Positions 42,780 through 52,495 of a stretch of DNA of 64,000 bases are shown here, in pieces. Every line of letters begins with the position of its first letter. Position 1 is the first letter of the stretch. The stretch is from NCBI GenBank assembly GCA_045629065.1, contig JAZQQK010000039.1, positions 1 to 64,000 of the forward strand. The letters are read 5' to 3'. The notes beneath the pieces are model-generated. The model saw nothing but the letters and a program-made list of their open reading frames with translations, did not search any database and was not told the origin of the DNA. The DNA is from JAKSSM01 sp045629065 (GTDB lineage: Bacteria > Bacillota > Clostridia > Peptostreptococcales > Anaerovoracaceae). Made by a program: the position numbers and the translations under genes.

Positions 42780-43901
42780 TTATTTCGTTAAATCGCTCAT
42801 ATAGCTTACCTGGAATTTGCCATTGAGATTAACAAGTTCCTCGATGTATGATGCATCGGCTTTGCTGTCATTATTACGTGCCTCACCTAAGAGTGATGAA
42901 AGTGAGAATGTCGCATTGAAAGTTTTGAATTCAACTACTGGAGTGCTGCTAGAAGTTCTTGCTTTTCTCTTGATAGCACCTAAGCAATCTTCATATGTTC
43001 CAATCTCATCGATTAAACCATTATCTAAGGCTTGCTTTGCAGTATATACTCTACCATCGGCAAGTTTCTTAACTACTTCTATATCCATTCCTCTTTCAGT
43101 AGCTACAATACCAGTAAACTGCTCATACGCTTCATCTACTAACGATTGATATACTGCTCTCTGCTCGTCGGTAAGTGGAACATAATTGCTTCCCATTGCT
43201 TTGTTCTTTCCAGCTGTAATAGTTGTAACCTTCACGCCTAATTCGTCGAGAAGTTCGCTCACATCGAACATTTGGCCCATAGTAACTCCTATAGAGCCAG
43301 TCCAACAGTTACGATTAGCATAGATTCTATCTGCAACACAACCGATGTAGTAACCGCCTGATGCAGTCATCGCTTGCATAGATGTATAAATAGGTCTGCC
43401 TGTTTGCTTCTTATAATCTTTAAGTTTGAGGTAAACTTCGTCGGAAGCGAAAACAGTTCCACCTGGAGTATCAGTCCAAAGTACAAGTCCAAGATTATGC
43501 TCATCATTAATCAGCGAATCAATTGTATTCAAGACAAACTTATGATTGTATGTGGCACTGTTATCTTCTGTAATAGAGCCATCGATAAAGATTGTTGCAA
43601 TATAGTCTTCATCTTCAGGAACTCTGCCATATGTGGTAAGCCCACCATTTAACAGGTATTCTATTCCTGAAACATTCTGGCTTACATTGCTGCCCAAATT
43701 CTTAAGCGACATGCTGCAGCTGAATGACATTAGTGCAAGTCCTACCGCAATTGCGAGAATAATGACTACTGCTTTTACCCATCCTGCAGTTTTTGAGGCA
43801 TTCGGATCAGCGCTGTACGAAACTTGCTTTGCGCTGCTTCCTTTTTTTGTTTCTGCATTCACATTGTTATTGTTGTCTTTATATCCATAAGAATAACTCA
43901 T
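42780..43901 (-). CDS. sppA: Signal peptide peptidase SppA
   Basis: Membrane-bound serine/lysine protease that degrades leftover signal peptides. 373 residues: a polar N-terminal tail, one membrane helix (about 42-62) and the S49 protease domain. The nucleophile is Ser181 in MTASGGYY; the general base is Lys232 or Lys234 in AGKNKAMGS. Short SppA form as in B. subtilis. It has its own promoter, divergent from the GntR operon. Confidence 0.95.
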   Translation of the reverse strand: MSYSYGYKDNNNNVNAETKKGSSAKQVSYSADPNASKTAGWVKAVVIILAIAVGLALMSFSCSMSLKNLGSNVSQNVSGIEYLLNGGLTTYGRVPEDEDYIATIFIDGSITEDNSATYNHKFVLNTIDSLINDEHNLGLVLWTDTPGGTVFASDEVYLKLKDYKKQTGRPIYTSMQAMTASGGYYIGCVADRIYANRNCWTGSIGVTMGQMFDVSELLDELGVKVTTITAGKNKAMGSNYVPLTDEQRAVYQSLVDEAYEQFTGIVATERGMDIEVVKKLADGRVYTAKQALDNGLIDEIGTYEDCLGAIKRKARTSSSTPVVEFKTFNATFSLSSLLGEARNNDSKADASYIEELVNLNGKFQVSYMSDLTK

Positions 43902-43926
43902 ATCGTCGCTTCCTTTCTTTCAAAAT

Positions 43927-43955
43927 ATTATAGCATACTTCACTCCCCCATGCAA
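43927..43955 (-). promoter_or_regulatory. Promoter of sppA
   Basis: TTGCAT (43950-43955), 17-base spacer ending in TGC, TATAAT (43927-43932) on the minus strand. Confidence 0.8.
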
Positions 43956-43977
43956 AACAGGTTTTTTAAAAAAGGTG

Positions 43978-44007
43978 TTGACAGTGTACTATGATGCGTA
44001 GTACACT
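43978..44007 (+). promoter_or_regulatory. Promoter and operator of the GntR/ABC operon
   Basis: TTGACA (43978-43983), 18-base spacer, TACACT (44002-44007). A perfect inverted repeat AGTGTACTA (43983-43991) / TAGTACACT (43999-44007) spans from the -35 to the -10. A dimeric GntR repressor bound here would block RNA polymerase, so the operon is probably autoregulated. Confidence 0.8.
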
Positions 44008-44066
44008 ATACTTGCAAAAGGGATTTTGAAATAGACGTGTTAACACAAAATGCAGAAAGGGATAAA

Positions 44067-44480
44067 ATGTTTGAATTAGATTTGAAATCTAGAAAATCTA
44101 TCTATCAGCAAGTTATCGATAACTTAAAAGAAGCTATCATGACTGGTCAGCTCTGCCCTGGTGACAAGCTGCCTTCGGTTAGAGAGCTTTCTAAAGTTAT
44201 GACTGTCAACCCTAATACTATCCAAAAAGCCTATAGAGAATTGGAACGTCAAGGCTACATTTACACCACTTCGGGTGTGGGGACATTCGTTAGTGATACA
44301 GGGGAGATAAATGTAGATCCTAAGGCTTTGGAACAAGCCAAAGCACATATTGAAGATGCGTTTAAGCAATTACTCTTTATGGGTCTATCCTTTGGAGATG
44401 CTAGAAAGATTGCTTTGGAAGTAATCGACAATAAGGAAAATTTGGCTGACCCTTTTAGAAAGGAAGATAACAATGATTAG
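44067..44480 (+). CDS. GntR-family regulator, YtrA subfamily
   Basis: A 137-residue repressor: winged helix-turn-helix (about 8-76, PSVRELSKVMTVNPNTIQKAY) and a short helical dimerisation tail, the YtrA layout. YtrA regulators control linked ABC exporters, as here. The ATG at 44067 follows AAAGGG; an upstream in-frame start has no site. It overlaps the ATPase gene by eight bases. Confidence 0.93.
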   Translation: MFELDLKSRKSIYQQVIDNLKEAIMTGQLCPGDKLPSVRELSKVMTVNPNTIQKAYRELERQGYIYTTSGVGTFVSDTGEINVDPKALEQAKAHIEDAFKQLLFMGLSFGDARKIALEVIDNKENLADPFRKEDNND

Positions 44481-45177
44481 ATTGGAACATGTAACAAAAT
44501 GCTTTGACAATTACAAAGCACTTAATGATTTGACTATGACCGTTCCAAAAGGTTCAATCTATGGCCTTATGGGACTTAATGGTGCAGGTAAAACTACAAT
44601 TATCAAGCACCTTGCTGGTTTTCTTGTTCAGGATGAAGGCATCATCTCAGTTGAGAATGAACCCGTTTTGGATAATGAAAAATTGAAGCAGAGAATGCAG
44701 TTCATTCCAGATGAACTATTCTTTTTTAAGAACTACTCATTGATTGAAATGGGCGCATATTACAAGCGCTTATATCATAATTTCAATGATGTAAGATTCA
44801 ACGATATGGTAACTGATTTTGGCCTTAATCCAAAGGCTAATATAGGCAAGTTTTCAAAAGGTATGAAGAAGCAAGCGGCCTTTGCCCTTGCGATGGCAAC
44901 AATGCCTGACTACCTTATTCTTGACGAGCCAGTTGACGGCTTAGACCCTATCGTAAGACACAAACTTTGGAAATATATTATGGCTGATGTTGCAGATAGA
45001 GAGATGACCGTTTTAGTATCATCTCACAACGCAAAAGAAATGGAAGATGTCTGCAATTATATCGGTTTAATTAAGGATGGATCCATGATTTTTGAAGGTG
45101 ATCTTCTAGAAATTGGTGATACTACTTTGGAGCAACTTTTCATTGAAAAGATTGGAGGTGAAGCAAATGAAAAATAG
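44473..45177 (+). CDS. ABC transporter ATP-binding protein, YtrB-like
   Basis: A 234-residue ATPase. Walker A GLNGAGKTT at 35-43, a divergent signature FSKGMKKQ near 133 in place of LSGGQ, Walker B YLILDEP near 155 and the switch His in VSSHNAKE near 188. With the permease encoded next it forms an exporter or a cell-envelope stress transporter. Single copy, so it should work as a homodimer. Confidence 0.92.
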   Translation: MIRLEHVTKCFDNYKALNDLTMTVPKGSIYGLMGLNGAGKTTIIKHLAGFLVQDEGIISVENEPVLDNEKLKQRMQFIPDELFFFKNYSLIEMGAYYKRLYHNFNDVRFNDMVTDFGLNPKANIGKFSKGMKKQAAFALAMATMPDYLILDEPVDGLDPIVRHKLWKYIMADVADREMTVLVSSHNAKEMEDVCNYIGLIKDGSMIFEGDLLEIGDTTLEQLFIEKIGGEANEK

Positions 45178-46807
45178 AAAATTTTTCGGTCTATCCCCTG
45201 CTCTAATGCTCGAGGATTTAAAGATTTACTGGTTTGGCCCAGCGCTTACACTTCTGCTTTACCTAATGCAAAACGCAGTACCTCTCTTAAAACCATTTGA
45301 AAACCGTGCAAGCATTACGCAGAATTTAAATAGCATAGGTTTTGTTTCCTGTGGATTTATGGTTGCAATACCTTTCTTTGCTTCACTGATTTTATTGGAA
45401 TACTATCACAGGGCTAATAAGTCTTTAGTACTTCATGGACAGCCATATTCAAAGAGCAAACTCTTCAACACACAAGTTTTAACAGGCTGGCTGATGTTCA
45501 TCATTCCAGTTGTAATAGTTGCAATAATCTACCTCATATCTATGAAAGGAGTAGTGGCAAAGGAAGTGGCAGAAGTTACTGCTCGCAATGCTGCCCATTC
45601 TTCAAACATGTATGTGGTTATGCTAGCTAAAACTTACACTGTTCAGTCAGTATTAAGATGGCTCCTCATGAATGTTTCTTTCATGACATTCTTCTACGGA
45701 ATCTTTACACTTATGGGAGCAATTACAGGAAATATCGTATTACACGTTATTATGTCTATTGTAGGTTTCTTCATAGTTCCTGCATTAGGTTTTACCATCA
45801 ATGTTTACCAAGAAGCTTTTGTAAGCAATTATGGTGGCCCTGGTCAATTCATACAGTGGATTTTATATGATACTAACCCAGCAATTAGACATTTTGGATC
45901 CTCTCTTGAATATGTATCAATTTTAAGTATGATTGTCTTCCTTGTTGTAGGTATAGCCCTGGTATTCTTGGCAAAGTTCTGCGTGGTTTGGGCAAAGCTT
46001 GAAAAAACAGGTTCTGGCATATTGTTCCAGCCTCTTGAAGAAGTAATCACGGGGCTTGCTTGTTTCTTTGGTATGACGGGCACTGGATTCATCTTCTTAC
46101 TTATTTTTAAATCAGACAGTTTAACATTTTTCTTCATTGGATTATTAGTTGGACTTCTCATCACCTTCTTTATCGTTAAGCTTATCATTCACAGAACGGC
46201 AAAGATATTCAATAGGCACAATTTGAAGGTTCTAACAATTATTATCATCGCAATGATAGTCTTTATTCTTTCAGTTCTATTTGATTTTTCAGGTTACTCA
46301 AAACAAGTTCCTGATGCAAAAGACATGGAATCAGTACGTATTGAAGGATTAATAGGCTCTTGCCAAATGTATGTTGGCTTTGAGGCCTTCGATGAATGTT
46401 TAGAGAACCTTAATGTAGCAGATAAATATGACTGCTATGTGCATGACACTAACTTTATTAACAAAGTAGTCAACCTTCAAGGATATATCATTTCTAATAA
46501 GCTTTATCAAAAGACCACGGATAACTGGAAGTTTAATGAACCTAATAAAGATGGCTATTATTACAATTGGTATGAGCCGGATTCCTATCTGGATCAACCT
46601 CAAATGGTTATCGATACACTCAGTATTGAATATGTTATGAAGAATGGTTCAACATTCTCTAGATCTATTACTTTCAAGAGAACATCAAATGTTGAAAAGT
46701 ATATAAGCGATATTTTAGACTATCTGAACTATGACCTTTCAAAGGCGCAAAGATTTTCATACGAGATTATTGAAATTACCGAGCCAGACATTGCACAACT
46801 CAGTTAA
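45167..46807 (+). CDS. ABC-2-type permease with C-terminal extracytoplasmic domain
   Basis: A 546-residue membrane protein. About ten hydrophobic helices lie between residues 20 and 375; the last 170 residues after a final helix are hydrophilic and probably outside the cell. ATG at 45167 follows GGAGGTG and overlaps the ATPase gene by 11 bases. It is the cognate permease of the YtrB-like ATPase. The substrate is unknown; peptide antibiotic or lipid II-related stress response would fit the YtrA-type regulator. Confidence 0.8.
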   Translation: MKNRKFFGLSPALMLEDLKIYWFGPALTLLLYLMQNAVPLLKPFENRASITQNLNSIGFVSCGFMVAIPFFASLILLEYYHRANKSLVLHGQPYSKSKLFNTQVLTGWLMFIIPVVIVAIIYLISMKGVVAKEVAEVTARNAAHSSNMYVVMLAKTYTVQSVLRWLLMNVSFMTFFYGIFTLMGAITGNIVLHVIMSIVGFFIVPALGFTINVYQEAFVSNYGGPGQFIQWILYDTNPAIRHFGSSLEYVSILSMIVFLVVGIALVFLAKFCVVWAKLEKTGSGILFQPLEEVITGLACFFGMTGTGFIFLLIFKSDSLTFFFIGLLVGLLITFFIVKLIIHRTAKIFNRHNLKVLTIIIIAMIVFILSVLFDFSGYSKQVPDAKDMESVRIEGLIGSCQMYVGFEAFDECLENLNVADKYDCYVHDTNFINKVVNLQGYIISNKLYQKTTDNWKFNEPNKDGYYYNWYEPDSYLDQPQMVIDTLSIEYVMKNGSTFSRSITFKRTSNVEKYISDILDYLNYDLSKAQRFSYEIIEITEPDIAQLS

Positions 46808-46810
46808 ACT

Positions 46811-46838
46811 AAAAAGCCCTGGAAATCCAGGGCTTTTT
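46811..46838. terminator. Bidirectional terminator between permease and flippase genes
   Basis: Twelve-base stem AAAAAGCCCTGG/CCAGGGCTTTTT (46811-46822, 46827-46838), loop of four, T-runs on both strands; serves two convergent genes. Confidence 0.92.
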
Positions 46839-46853
46839 TATTGTCTAAAAAAT

Positions 46854-48395
46854 CTATTTCTTTTTCTTTCTAACTAATCTCATTACCGTCTTCTTAAGTT
46901 CTTTGTAGTTTTCAGTTTTATGATAACCAATCCACATGATTCCGTTTGGAACCACTATGCACATGAGAACCAAACAAATGAATTTGACATAGACATTAGA
47001 AAAGTTTATCGCATTTGCAATGAAATAAGTAATTGCTGAACAGCCTGCTGTTACAACTGCATACTCTGCATATTTGAGAAAATATTCCTTAACTGAGCGA
47101 TTGAATACTTTCCTGTATATTAGCCATGGATCATACCAAAGCTGAGTTACTGCCCTTGCAATACATGTAGCGATTAGTACACCGAACATCCCCCAAACTT
47201 TAGCGAGAATAATTGAAAGACCTATATTTACAATAGCCATTACGAGTGGTCTCCATCTGCCTTGAATAAATAGACCATTTGCCTTTCTGAAGCTAGAGAA
47301 TACGCTCGCCATATTCGCCATAAAGAACTCAGTAACAAGCGCTATTATGATGCTCATAGGAAGTAAGAATTTATCTTCTTTAAGCCAAATATCTCCTACG
47401 AATGGTAAATATAAAACGACGAATGATGTAGAACAGAAACAAGTAATCCAAAATACTGAGAAATTGTACTTCTTAAATATTCTGTACTGCGCATCGCCAG
47501 AGTCAGTGACCGCTAAATTTCCCACGCTAGGTGTAACGGAGTTGAAGAACTGATTCATCATAGTCGTTACAGCCTTCTTGAGCATTTTGTAGTATGAAAG
47601 AATGCCTACGATTGATGTGCCAATCATCGCTGAAATGATGATATCATCTGTGCCGTGAAGCACTGCAGATGAAGCAGTATACAAGGCAAGTGCGCCTACA
47701 TCTTTTAAGAGAACCTTCCTTTCTTCTTTTGAAAGGTTTTCGTGTGGGTAATTCTTGAGTTCCTTAAAGTCGCGTCCTGCAACTATTGAAGTAACGATAT
47801 TCTTTAAAAGTGTAAATGAAATACCAATAATCAAATATGCAAGGAATGCCTTAAAGATAATCAGTACGATGCACTGCACTATTCCCTTCACTGCGTTAGA
47901 AATGATTTCAATCAGGGAAACCTTATAACCATTTTGGTTGGCCGTAAGAAGAACCGATCTATATATCAAAAGATAGGATGATGCCGTGTTGAACAAGTAA
48001 AGCACATATATTAAAGTAATGCTTTCTTTGATGTCTGGAACACCTGTTACTAATACATCCAAGAATGGAATTAGTGCAAGGCCTACAAAGAAAATAAATG
48101 CCGCTACGAGCCTATAGGCTTTCTTATAGAAGTCCATATACTTCGCAATTTCTTTATAGTTTTTCTCAGCCATCGGCTTATAGAGTGCGAAAGCAATCGC
48201 AGCACCGATACCAAGTTCAGCGAGTGAAAGCGTTGTTAAGATTGAAGAGAACAAGCCCTGAACACCGGCATACTGCTCGCCTAAAATTTTAATGAATATT
48301 GTTTTAACGATAAAGTCAAACAAAATCAAGGCTAGCTTTGCAGCTACACCTGTACTCGTATTTCTTATTACCTTTTTAGTACGTGATTCTGTCAT
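46854..48395 (-). CDS. Polysaccharide flippase (Wzx/MATE superfamily)
   Basis: A 513-residue integral membrane protein with about 14 helices and a basic C-terminal end (VRKKKK). The N-terminal NTSTGVAAKLA and the helix pattern match oligosaccharide/teichoic acid flippases that move lipid-linked repeat units outwards. It follows galE by 13 bases, so it is supplied with precursors from the same operon (pgi, pgcA, galE). Repeat unit unknown. Confidence 0.85.
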   Translation of the reverse strand: MTESRTKKVIRNTSTGVAAKLALILFDFIVKTIFIKILGEQYAGVQGLFSSILTTLSLAELGIGAAIAFALYKPMAEKNYKEIAKYMDFYKKAYRLVAAFIFFVGLALIPFLDVLVTGVPDIKESITLIYVLYLFNTASSYLLIYRSVLLTANQNGYKVSLIEIISNAVKGIVQCIVLIIFKAFLAYLIIGISFTLLKNIVTSIVAGRDFKELKNYPHENLSKEERKVLLKDVGALALYTASSAVLHGTDDIIISAMIGTSIVGILSYYKMLKKAVTTMMNQFFNSVTPSVGNLAVTDSGDAQYRIFKKYNFSVFWITCFCSTSFVVLYLPFVGDIWLKEDKFLLPMSIIIALVTEFFMANMASVFSSFRKANGLFIQGRWRPLVMAIVNIGLSIILAKVWGMFGVLIATCIARAVTQLWYDPWLIYRKVFNRSVKEYFLKYAEYAVVTAGCSAITYFIANAINFSNVYVKFICLVLMCIVVPNGIMWIGYHKTENYKELKKTVMRLVRKKKK

Positions 48396-48408
48396 CTTAT
48401 CCTACTCG

Positions 48409-49419
48409 TTATTTTGCTACTCTGTTCTTTTCCCAATTCCATGCATCTCTGCAAGCATCTTCAAATGTGAGTTTCGCTTCCCAACCGAGAACTGATTTTG
48501 CTTTTTTGCAGTCTGCATAAGTGCTAGCGAGATCGCCTGCTCTTCTAGGTGCGATTTCATAAGGGATCTTCACACCATTAGCCCTCTCGAAAGCCTTAAT
48601 TGCTTCTAAAACGCTAGTGCCAGCACCCGTTCCCAAGTTAATAGCTTCGCATCCCTTGCTCTTAAATGCATATTTTAATGCCGCTACATGGGCCTTGGCT
48701 AAGTCTACAACGTGGATATAGTCTCTGACGCCTGTTCCATCAGGTGTGTCATAATCGTCGCCGAAAACGTTTAAATGGGCCCTTATACCGCTTGCTACTT
48801 GCTGGATATAAGGCATAAGATTGTTTGGAATACCTTGTGGTTCTTCGCCGAGCAAGCCAGACTGATGTGCACCAATAGGATTAAAATATCTTAAAAGTAC
48901 AACTGACAAATCATTATCTGCTTTGGCAGCGTCCTTTAAAATGATTTCATTAAAATACTTAGTCCATCCATAAGGATTGGAACAATTGCCTGGAACCATA
49001 TCTTCTGTGTATGGAACAGGATTCTTTTCACCATAAACAGTGGCTGATGAACTAAAAATAAAACTATTTACTTTATGATTCTTCATAACTTCAAGCAAGG
49101 CAATAGTGGTACCAAGATTGTTCTCATAATACATCATAGGTTTTGCTACAGATTCGCCTACTGCTTTTAGGCCAGCAAAGTGAACGCAGGCATCAATTTT
49201 GCACTCAGTAAAAATCTTGTCGAGTGCTTCCTTATCGCGTACATCATCGATGTAAACTTTAACCTTTTTTCCAGCTACTTTTTCGATTCGCTCCGCAACT
49301 TCTTTTTTGCTGTTTGATAAGTTGTCAACTATTACTACATCATAACCAGCAGCTAGCATCTCTACTGCAGTGTGAGAACCGATAAATCCTAATCCACCTG
49401 TCAAAAGTACTGTGCTCAT
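48409..49419 (-). CDS. galE: UDP-glucose 4-epimerase
   Basis: Interconverts UDP-glucose and UDP-galactose. 336 residues, extended SDR; NAD motif GGLGFIGSHT at 8-17, catalytic Ser in FSSSATVYG near 122-130 and YxxxK (YGWTK) near 149. Between phosphoglucomutase and the flippase, consistent with galactose supply to a surface polymer. Confidence 0.95.
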   Translation of the reverse strand: MSTVLLTGGLGFIGSHTAVEMLAAGYDVVIVDNLSNSKKEVAERIEKVAGKKVKVYIDDVRDKEALDKIFTECKIDACVHFAGLKAVGESVAKPMMYYENNLGTTIALLEVMKNHKVNSFIFSSSATVYGEKNPVPYTEDMVPGNCSNPYGWTKYFNEIILKDAAKADNDLSVVLLRYFNPIGAHQSGLLGEEPQGIPNNLMPYIQQVASGIRAHLNVFGDDYDTPDGTGVRDYIHVVDLAKAHVAALKYAFKSKGCEAINLGTGAGTSVLEAIKAFERANGVKIPYEIAPRRAGDLASTYADCKKAKSVLGWEAKLTFEDACRDAWNWEKNRVAK

Positions 49420-49432
49420 GTTCTTCTCCTCA

Positions 49433-51091
49433 CTATTTGAACCAAGCGTTCAAATCTTCTGTGATTTCTTCTTCAACTTTAACTGCAGTTTCTTTATCAG
49501 CAGCATTAATTGAAAGATATGCTTTGATCTTTGGCTCAGTTCCGCTAGGTCTTACGACAACGGAGGAGCCATCCTCAAGTCTAAACTTGATAACATCTGA
49601 TTTTGGTAGGCCATAAAGTCCTGGTAAAAAATCTTCAACTTTTACAATTTTCTTACCACCAAAATCGTCAACATCGCCTCTAAAGTTCTTCATGATCTTC
49701 TGCATCTTTTCAAAGCCAATAGAGCCCTCGAATTGGTAGCTATGAAGAGTGTTTAGTGCATAACCGTGTAATTTATAGAGATCAGCTAATTTATCTTTTA
49801 AGCTGATATTTTTTGTCTTACAAAATGCGAACATTTCGCAGATGAGATACGACGCATCCACTGCATCTTTATCTCTAACATAACTTCCGCTTAAGTATCC
49901 GTAAGATTCCTCGAATCCAAAGATATATCTTGAATCTTCTCCCTTTTCTTCCAAGAAACCAATCTGTTCACCAATGAATTTGAATCCAGTGAGAATATTA
50001 ATCGTTTCTACACCATAGCTCTTTGCAATTTTGTCTGCTAAATCAGTAGTCACGATTGTCTTGATTAAGAGAGGATTTTCTGGCATCTTATTATGCTTTT
50101 TTCTCTGACTAGCTACATAATCTAAAAGAAGAAGTCCAACTTCATTTCCCGTGAATAATGTATAGTCATTGCCATCCTTTACAGCGATACCCACTCTATC
50201 ACAATCTGGGTCAGTCGCAAGCACTAAATCCGCTCCGCTTCTTTTAGCGTATTCAATGCCTAGTTCCATCGCTTCACGAATCTCTGGATTAGGGAAAGGA
50301 CAAGTTGGAAAGTTGCCATTTGGCTGTTCCTGTTCCTTCACTAAAGTGATATTAGTAAAGCCATTCTCTTTTAAAATTCGAGTGACAGGTTTTAATCCAG
50401 TACCATTTAAAGGTGAATATATAATTGCAACATCCTTATTGATTTCATCGCCAAAAAGAACTGATTGATTTTTTACTTCAGCAATGAAAGAATCATAGCA
50501 ATCATCATTGATATATTCAATCATACCAGTCTTTACGCCTTCGCTAAAATCACCCATTTTGATGTCCTTGAAAATATCAAGTTTTTCTATTTCTTTTAGG
50601 ATTTCAGCGGCTGCTTCAGTCGTGATTTGGCAGCCGTCTTTGTTATAGACTTTGTATCCGTTATATTTTGCTGGGTTATGGCTAGCTGTAACCATGATTC
50701 CTGCAAAGCACTTATGATATCTAACCGCATATGAAAGGCATGGCGTAGGCATTAATTCCTTGTAGATGTAAACCTTCAAGCCGTTAGCAGCAAACACACC
50801 GCTTGCTACTTCACTAAAAAAGTCTGACTTGATACGGCTATCATATGATACCGCAATCGCTTTACCACCGTTCTTTACGACATAGTTTGCCAGGCCTTGT
50901 GATGCCTTTGCAACAGTGTAGAGATTCATTCTATTAGTTCCCACACCGATAACGCCTCTTAAGCCACCTGTACCAAATTCCAGGTCGCGATAAAACGCAT
51001 CCTCTATTTCTTCTTCTGTCATATTGGCTAATTCAGTTTTAAATTCAGTAGCATTTGAAAGCCACAATTCATACTCTTTTTTATAGTCCAT
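49433..51091 (-). CDS. pgcA: Phosphoglucomutase/phosphosugar mutase
   Basis: Alpha-D-phosphohexomutase of 552 residues, converting glucose-6-phosphate to glucose-1-phosphate. Phosphoserine loop TASHNP at 135-140 (Ser137), metal loop DPDCDRVG near 289-296, sugar-binding GFEESYGYL near 400 and phosphate-binding RPSGTEPKIK near the C-terminus are intact. Gene order pgi-pgcA-galE gives a path from fructose-6-phosphate to UDP-galactose. Confidence 0.95.
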   Translation of the reverse strand: MDYKKEYELWLSNATEFKTELANMTEEEIEDAFYRDLEFGTGGLRGVIGVGTNRMNLYTVAKASQGLANYVVKNGGKAIAVSYDSRIKSDFFSEVASGVFAANGLKVYIYKELMPTPCLSYAVRYHKCFAGIMVTASHNPAKYNGYKVYNKDGCQITTEAAAEILKEIEKLDIFKDIKMGDFSEGVKTGMIEYINDDCYDSFIAEVKNQSVLFGDEINKDVAIIYSPLNGTGLKPVTRILKENGFTNITLVKEQEQPNGNFPTCPFPNPEIREAMELGIEYAKRSGADLVLATDPDCDRVGIAVKDGNDYTLFTGNEVGLLLLDYVASQRKKHNKMPENPLLIKTIVTTDLADKIAKSYGVETINILTGFKFIGEQIGFLEEKGEDSRYIFGFEESYGYLSGSYVRDKDAVDASYLICEMFAFCKTKNISLKDKLADLYKLHGYALNTLHSYQFEGSIGFEKMQKIMKNFRGDVDDFGGKKIVKVEDFLPGLYGLPKSDVIKFRLEDGSSVVVRPSGTEPKIKAYLSINAADKETAVKVEEEITEDLNAWFK

Positions 51092-51093
51092 TT

Positions 51094-52353
51094 TTACTTT
51101 CCTGATTGTAATTTCTCTACAAGCTTTCTCGTTTCTGACTTATATGCTTCTACTCCTGGCTGATCGAATGGATTAAGTCCAAGTAAGTATGCAGAAAGTG
51201 CAGCACTCATCTCAAAGAAATAAATCATTTGTCCAACATTATATTCATCCAAAATTGGAATATCTAATGTGATTACAGGGATTCCCGCACCTTCGTGTGC
51301 AAGTTCTACACCCTTTTCTGAGCACTCATTAATTTCTTCCAGTGTTCTGCCAGCGAAAGGATATCCTGCGAATTCAGGAACTACGAAATCATACTTGAAG
51401 TAGTTGACGATGATCATAGTTTCATAAAAAATCTGGTGTCCTTGCTGAAGGAATTGACCTATTGAATGAAGGTCACGGCTAAATGACAAACATGCAGGGT
51501 AAGCACCTTTACCTCCCTTACCTTCGGACTCACCAAAGAGTTGCTTTAGCCATTCGCCAAAATATCTTAAGTCATTTTCGAAATACTCGAAAATTTCAAT
51601 GTTCTTTCCGGAAGTTTGAAGAGCTACACGAGTAGCTGCGTACTCTTCCATCTTCTTTACATCGTTTGCTGACTGTGAAATGTCAGCTGCACCCTTTAAA
51701 AGCATGCGAATGTTATATCCACTAACTGCTATTGGTAAAAGACCTACTGGAGTAAGAACTGAGTATCTACCGCCAATGTCATCTGGAACTTCAAAAGTCT
51801 TAAAACCATTCTTATCGGCATCTTCCTTGAAGAATCCCTTTTCCTTGTCAGTGATGATGTAAATTCTGTTCTTCGCACCTTCAAGTCCATACTTTTCAAA
51901 GAGTTTTTGTCTCAAGATTGAATATGTGAGAAGTGGTTCTGTTGTTCTTCCTGACTTAGAAATTGCGCAAATACAAGTAGACTCTGTAGCAATTCTCTTA
52001 CAAAGTCTTGCGAGATAAGAAGCGCTCATATTAAAGCCTGCAAATTCAACATCTGGCCAGCCCTCTTTTCTAGTTCCCAAAGCATCTGTTACTGCCTTAG
52101 CTCCGAGGAAAGATCCACCAATACCTATGACAATGAAAAGTGTACACTTCTCTCTTATCTCTTTTGCAGTCTTCTCGATTTTATCTATGAGTTCTTCATC
52201 GATGTTCCTAGGTAAATCTACCCAGCCTGTCATCTCAGCGCCTAAATAGTCGCGCTTTCCTGAAGTTAATTTTGTATGCCAAGCTTCAGCGGAATTAAGC
52301 AATTCCGTTTCTTTGGCAAGTTCAACTTTTGTTCCAGTTAAATTAACGTTCAT
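51094..52353 (-). CDS. pgi: Glucose-6-phosphate isomerase
   Basis: Interconverts glucose-6-phosphate and fructose-6-phosphate. 419 residues; IGIGGSFLGAKAV near 74-86, SKSGRTTEP near 135-143 and the catalytic Glu region are present. ATG follows GGAG. First gene of the envelope-sugar operon, with its own extended -10 promoter. Confidence 0.96.
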   Translation of the reverse strand: MNVNLTGTKVELAKETELLNSAEAWHTKLTSGKRDYLGAEMTGWVDLPRNIDEELIDKIEKTAKEIREKCTLFIVIGIGGSFLGAKAVTDALGTRKEGWPDVEFAGFNMSASYLARLCKRIATESTCICAISKSGRTTEPLLTYSILRQKLFEKYGLEGAKNRIYIITDKEKGFFKEDADKNGFKTFEVPDDIGGRYSVLTPVGLLPIAVSGYNIRMLLKGAADISQSANDVKKMEEYAATRVALQTSGKNIEIFEYFENDLRYFGEWLKQLFGESEGKGGKGAYPACLSFSRDLHSIGQFLQQGHQIFYETMIIVNYFKYDFVVPEFAGYPFAGRTLEEINECSEKGVELAHEGAGIPVITLDIPILDEYNVGQMIYFFEMSAALSAYLLGLNPFDQPGVEAYKSETRKLVEKLQSGK

Positions 52354-52385
52354 AGTTTTTCTCCGTTCTTAGCCCATTTGGAGAT

Positions 52386-52394
52386 ATTATAACA
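52386..52394 (-). promoter_or_regulatory. Extended -10 of the pgi operon promoter
   Basis: TGTTATAAT on the minus strand, about 35 bases before the pgi ATG; the -35 is poor, as is usual with an extended -10. Confidence 0.6.
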
Positions 52395-52457
52395 TACTTT
52401 ATTATGCTATAAAATAGTAAAAAGTGTAAAACTGGCTTGAAAAGTCCTTAATAACAC

Positions 52458-52487
52458 AAAAAAAGAGTAGCTTTCGCTACTCTTAAG
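52458..52487 (-). terminator. Rho-independent terminator of carD
   Basis: Nine-base stem AAGAGTAGC/GCTACTCTT (52464-52472, 52477-52485), GAAA loop in the minus direction, T7 tail. Confidence 0.92.
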
Positions 52488-52495
52488 TAAAAGAC

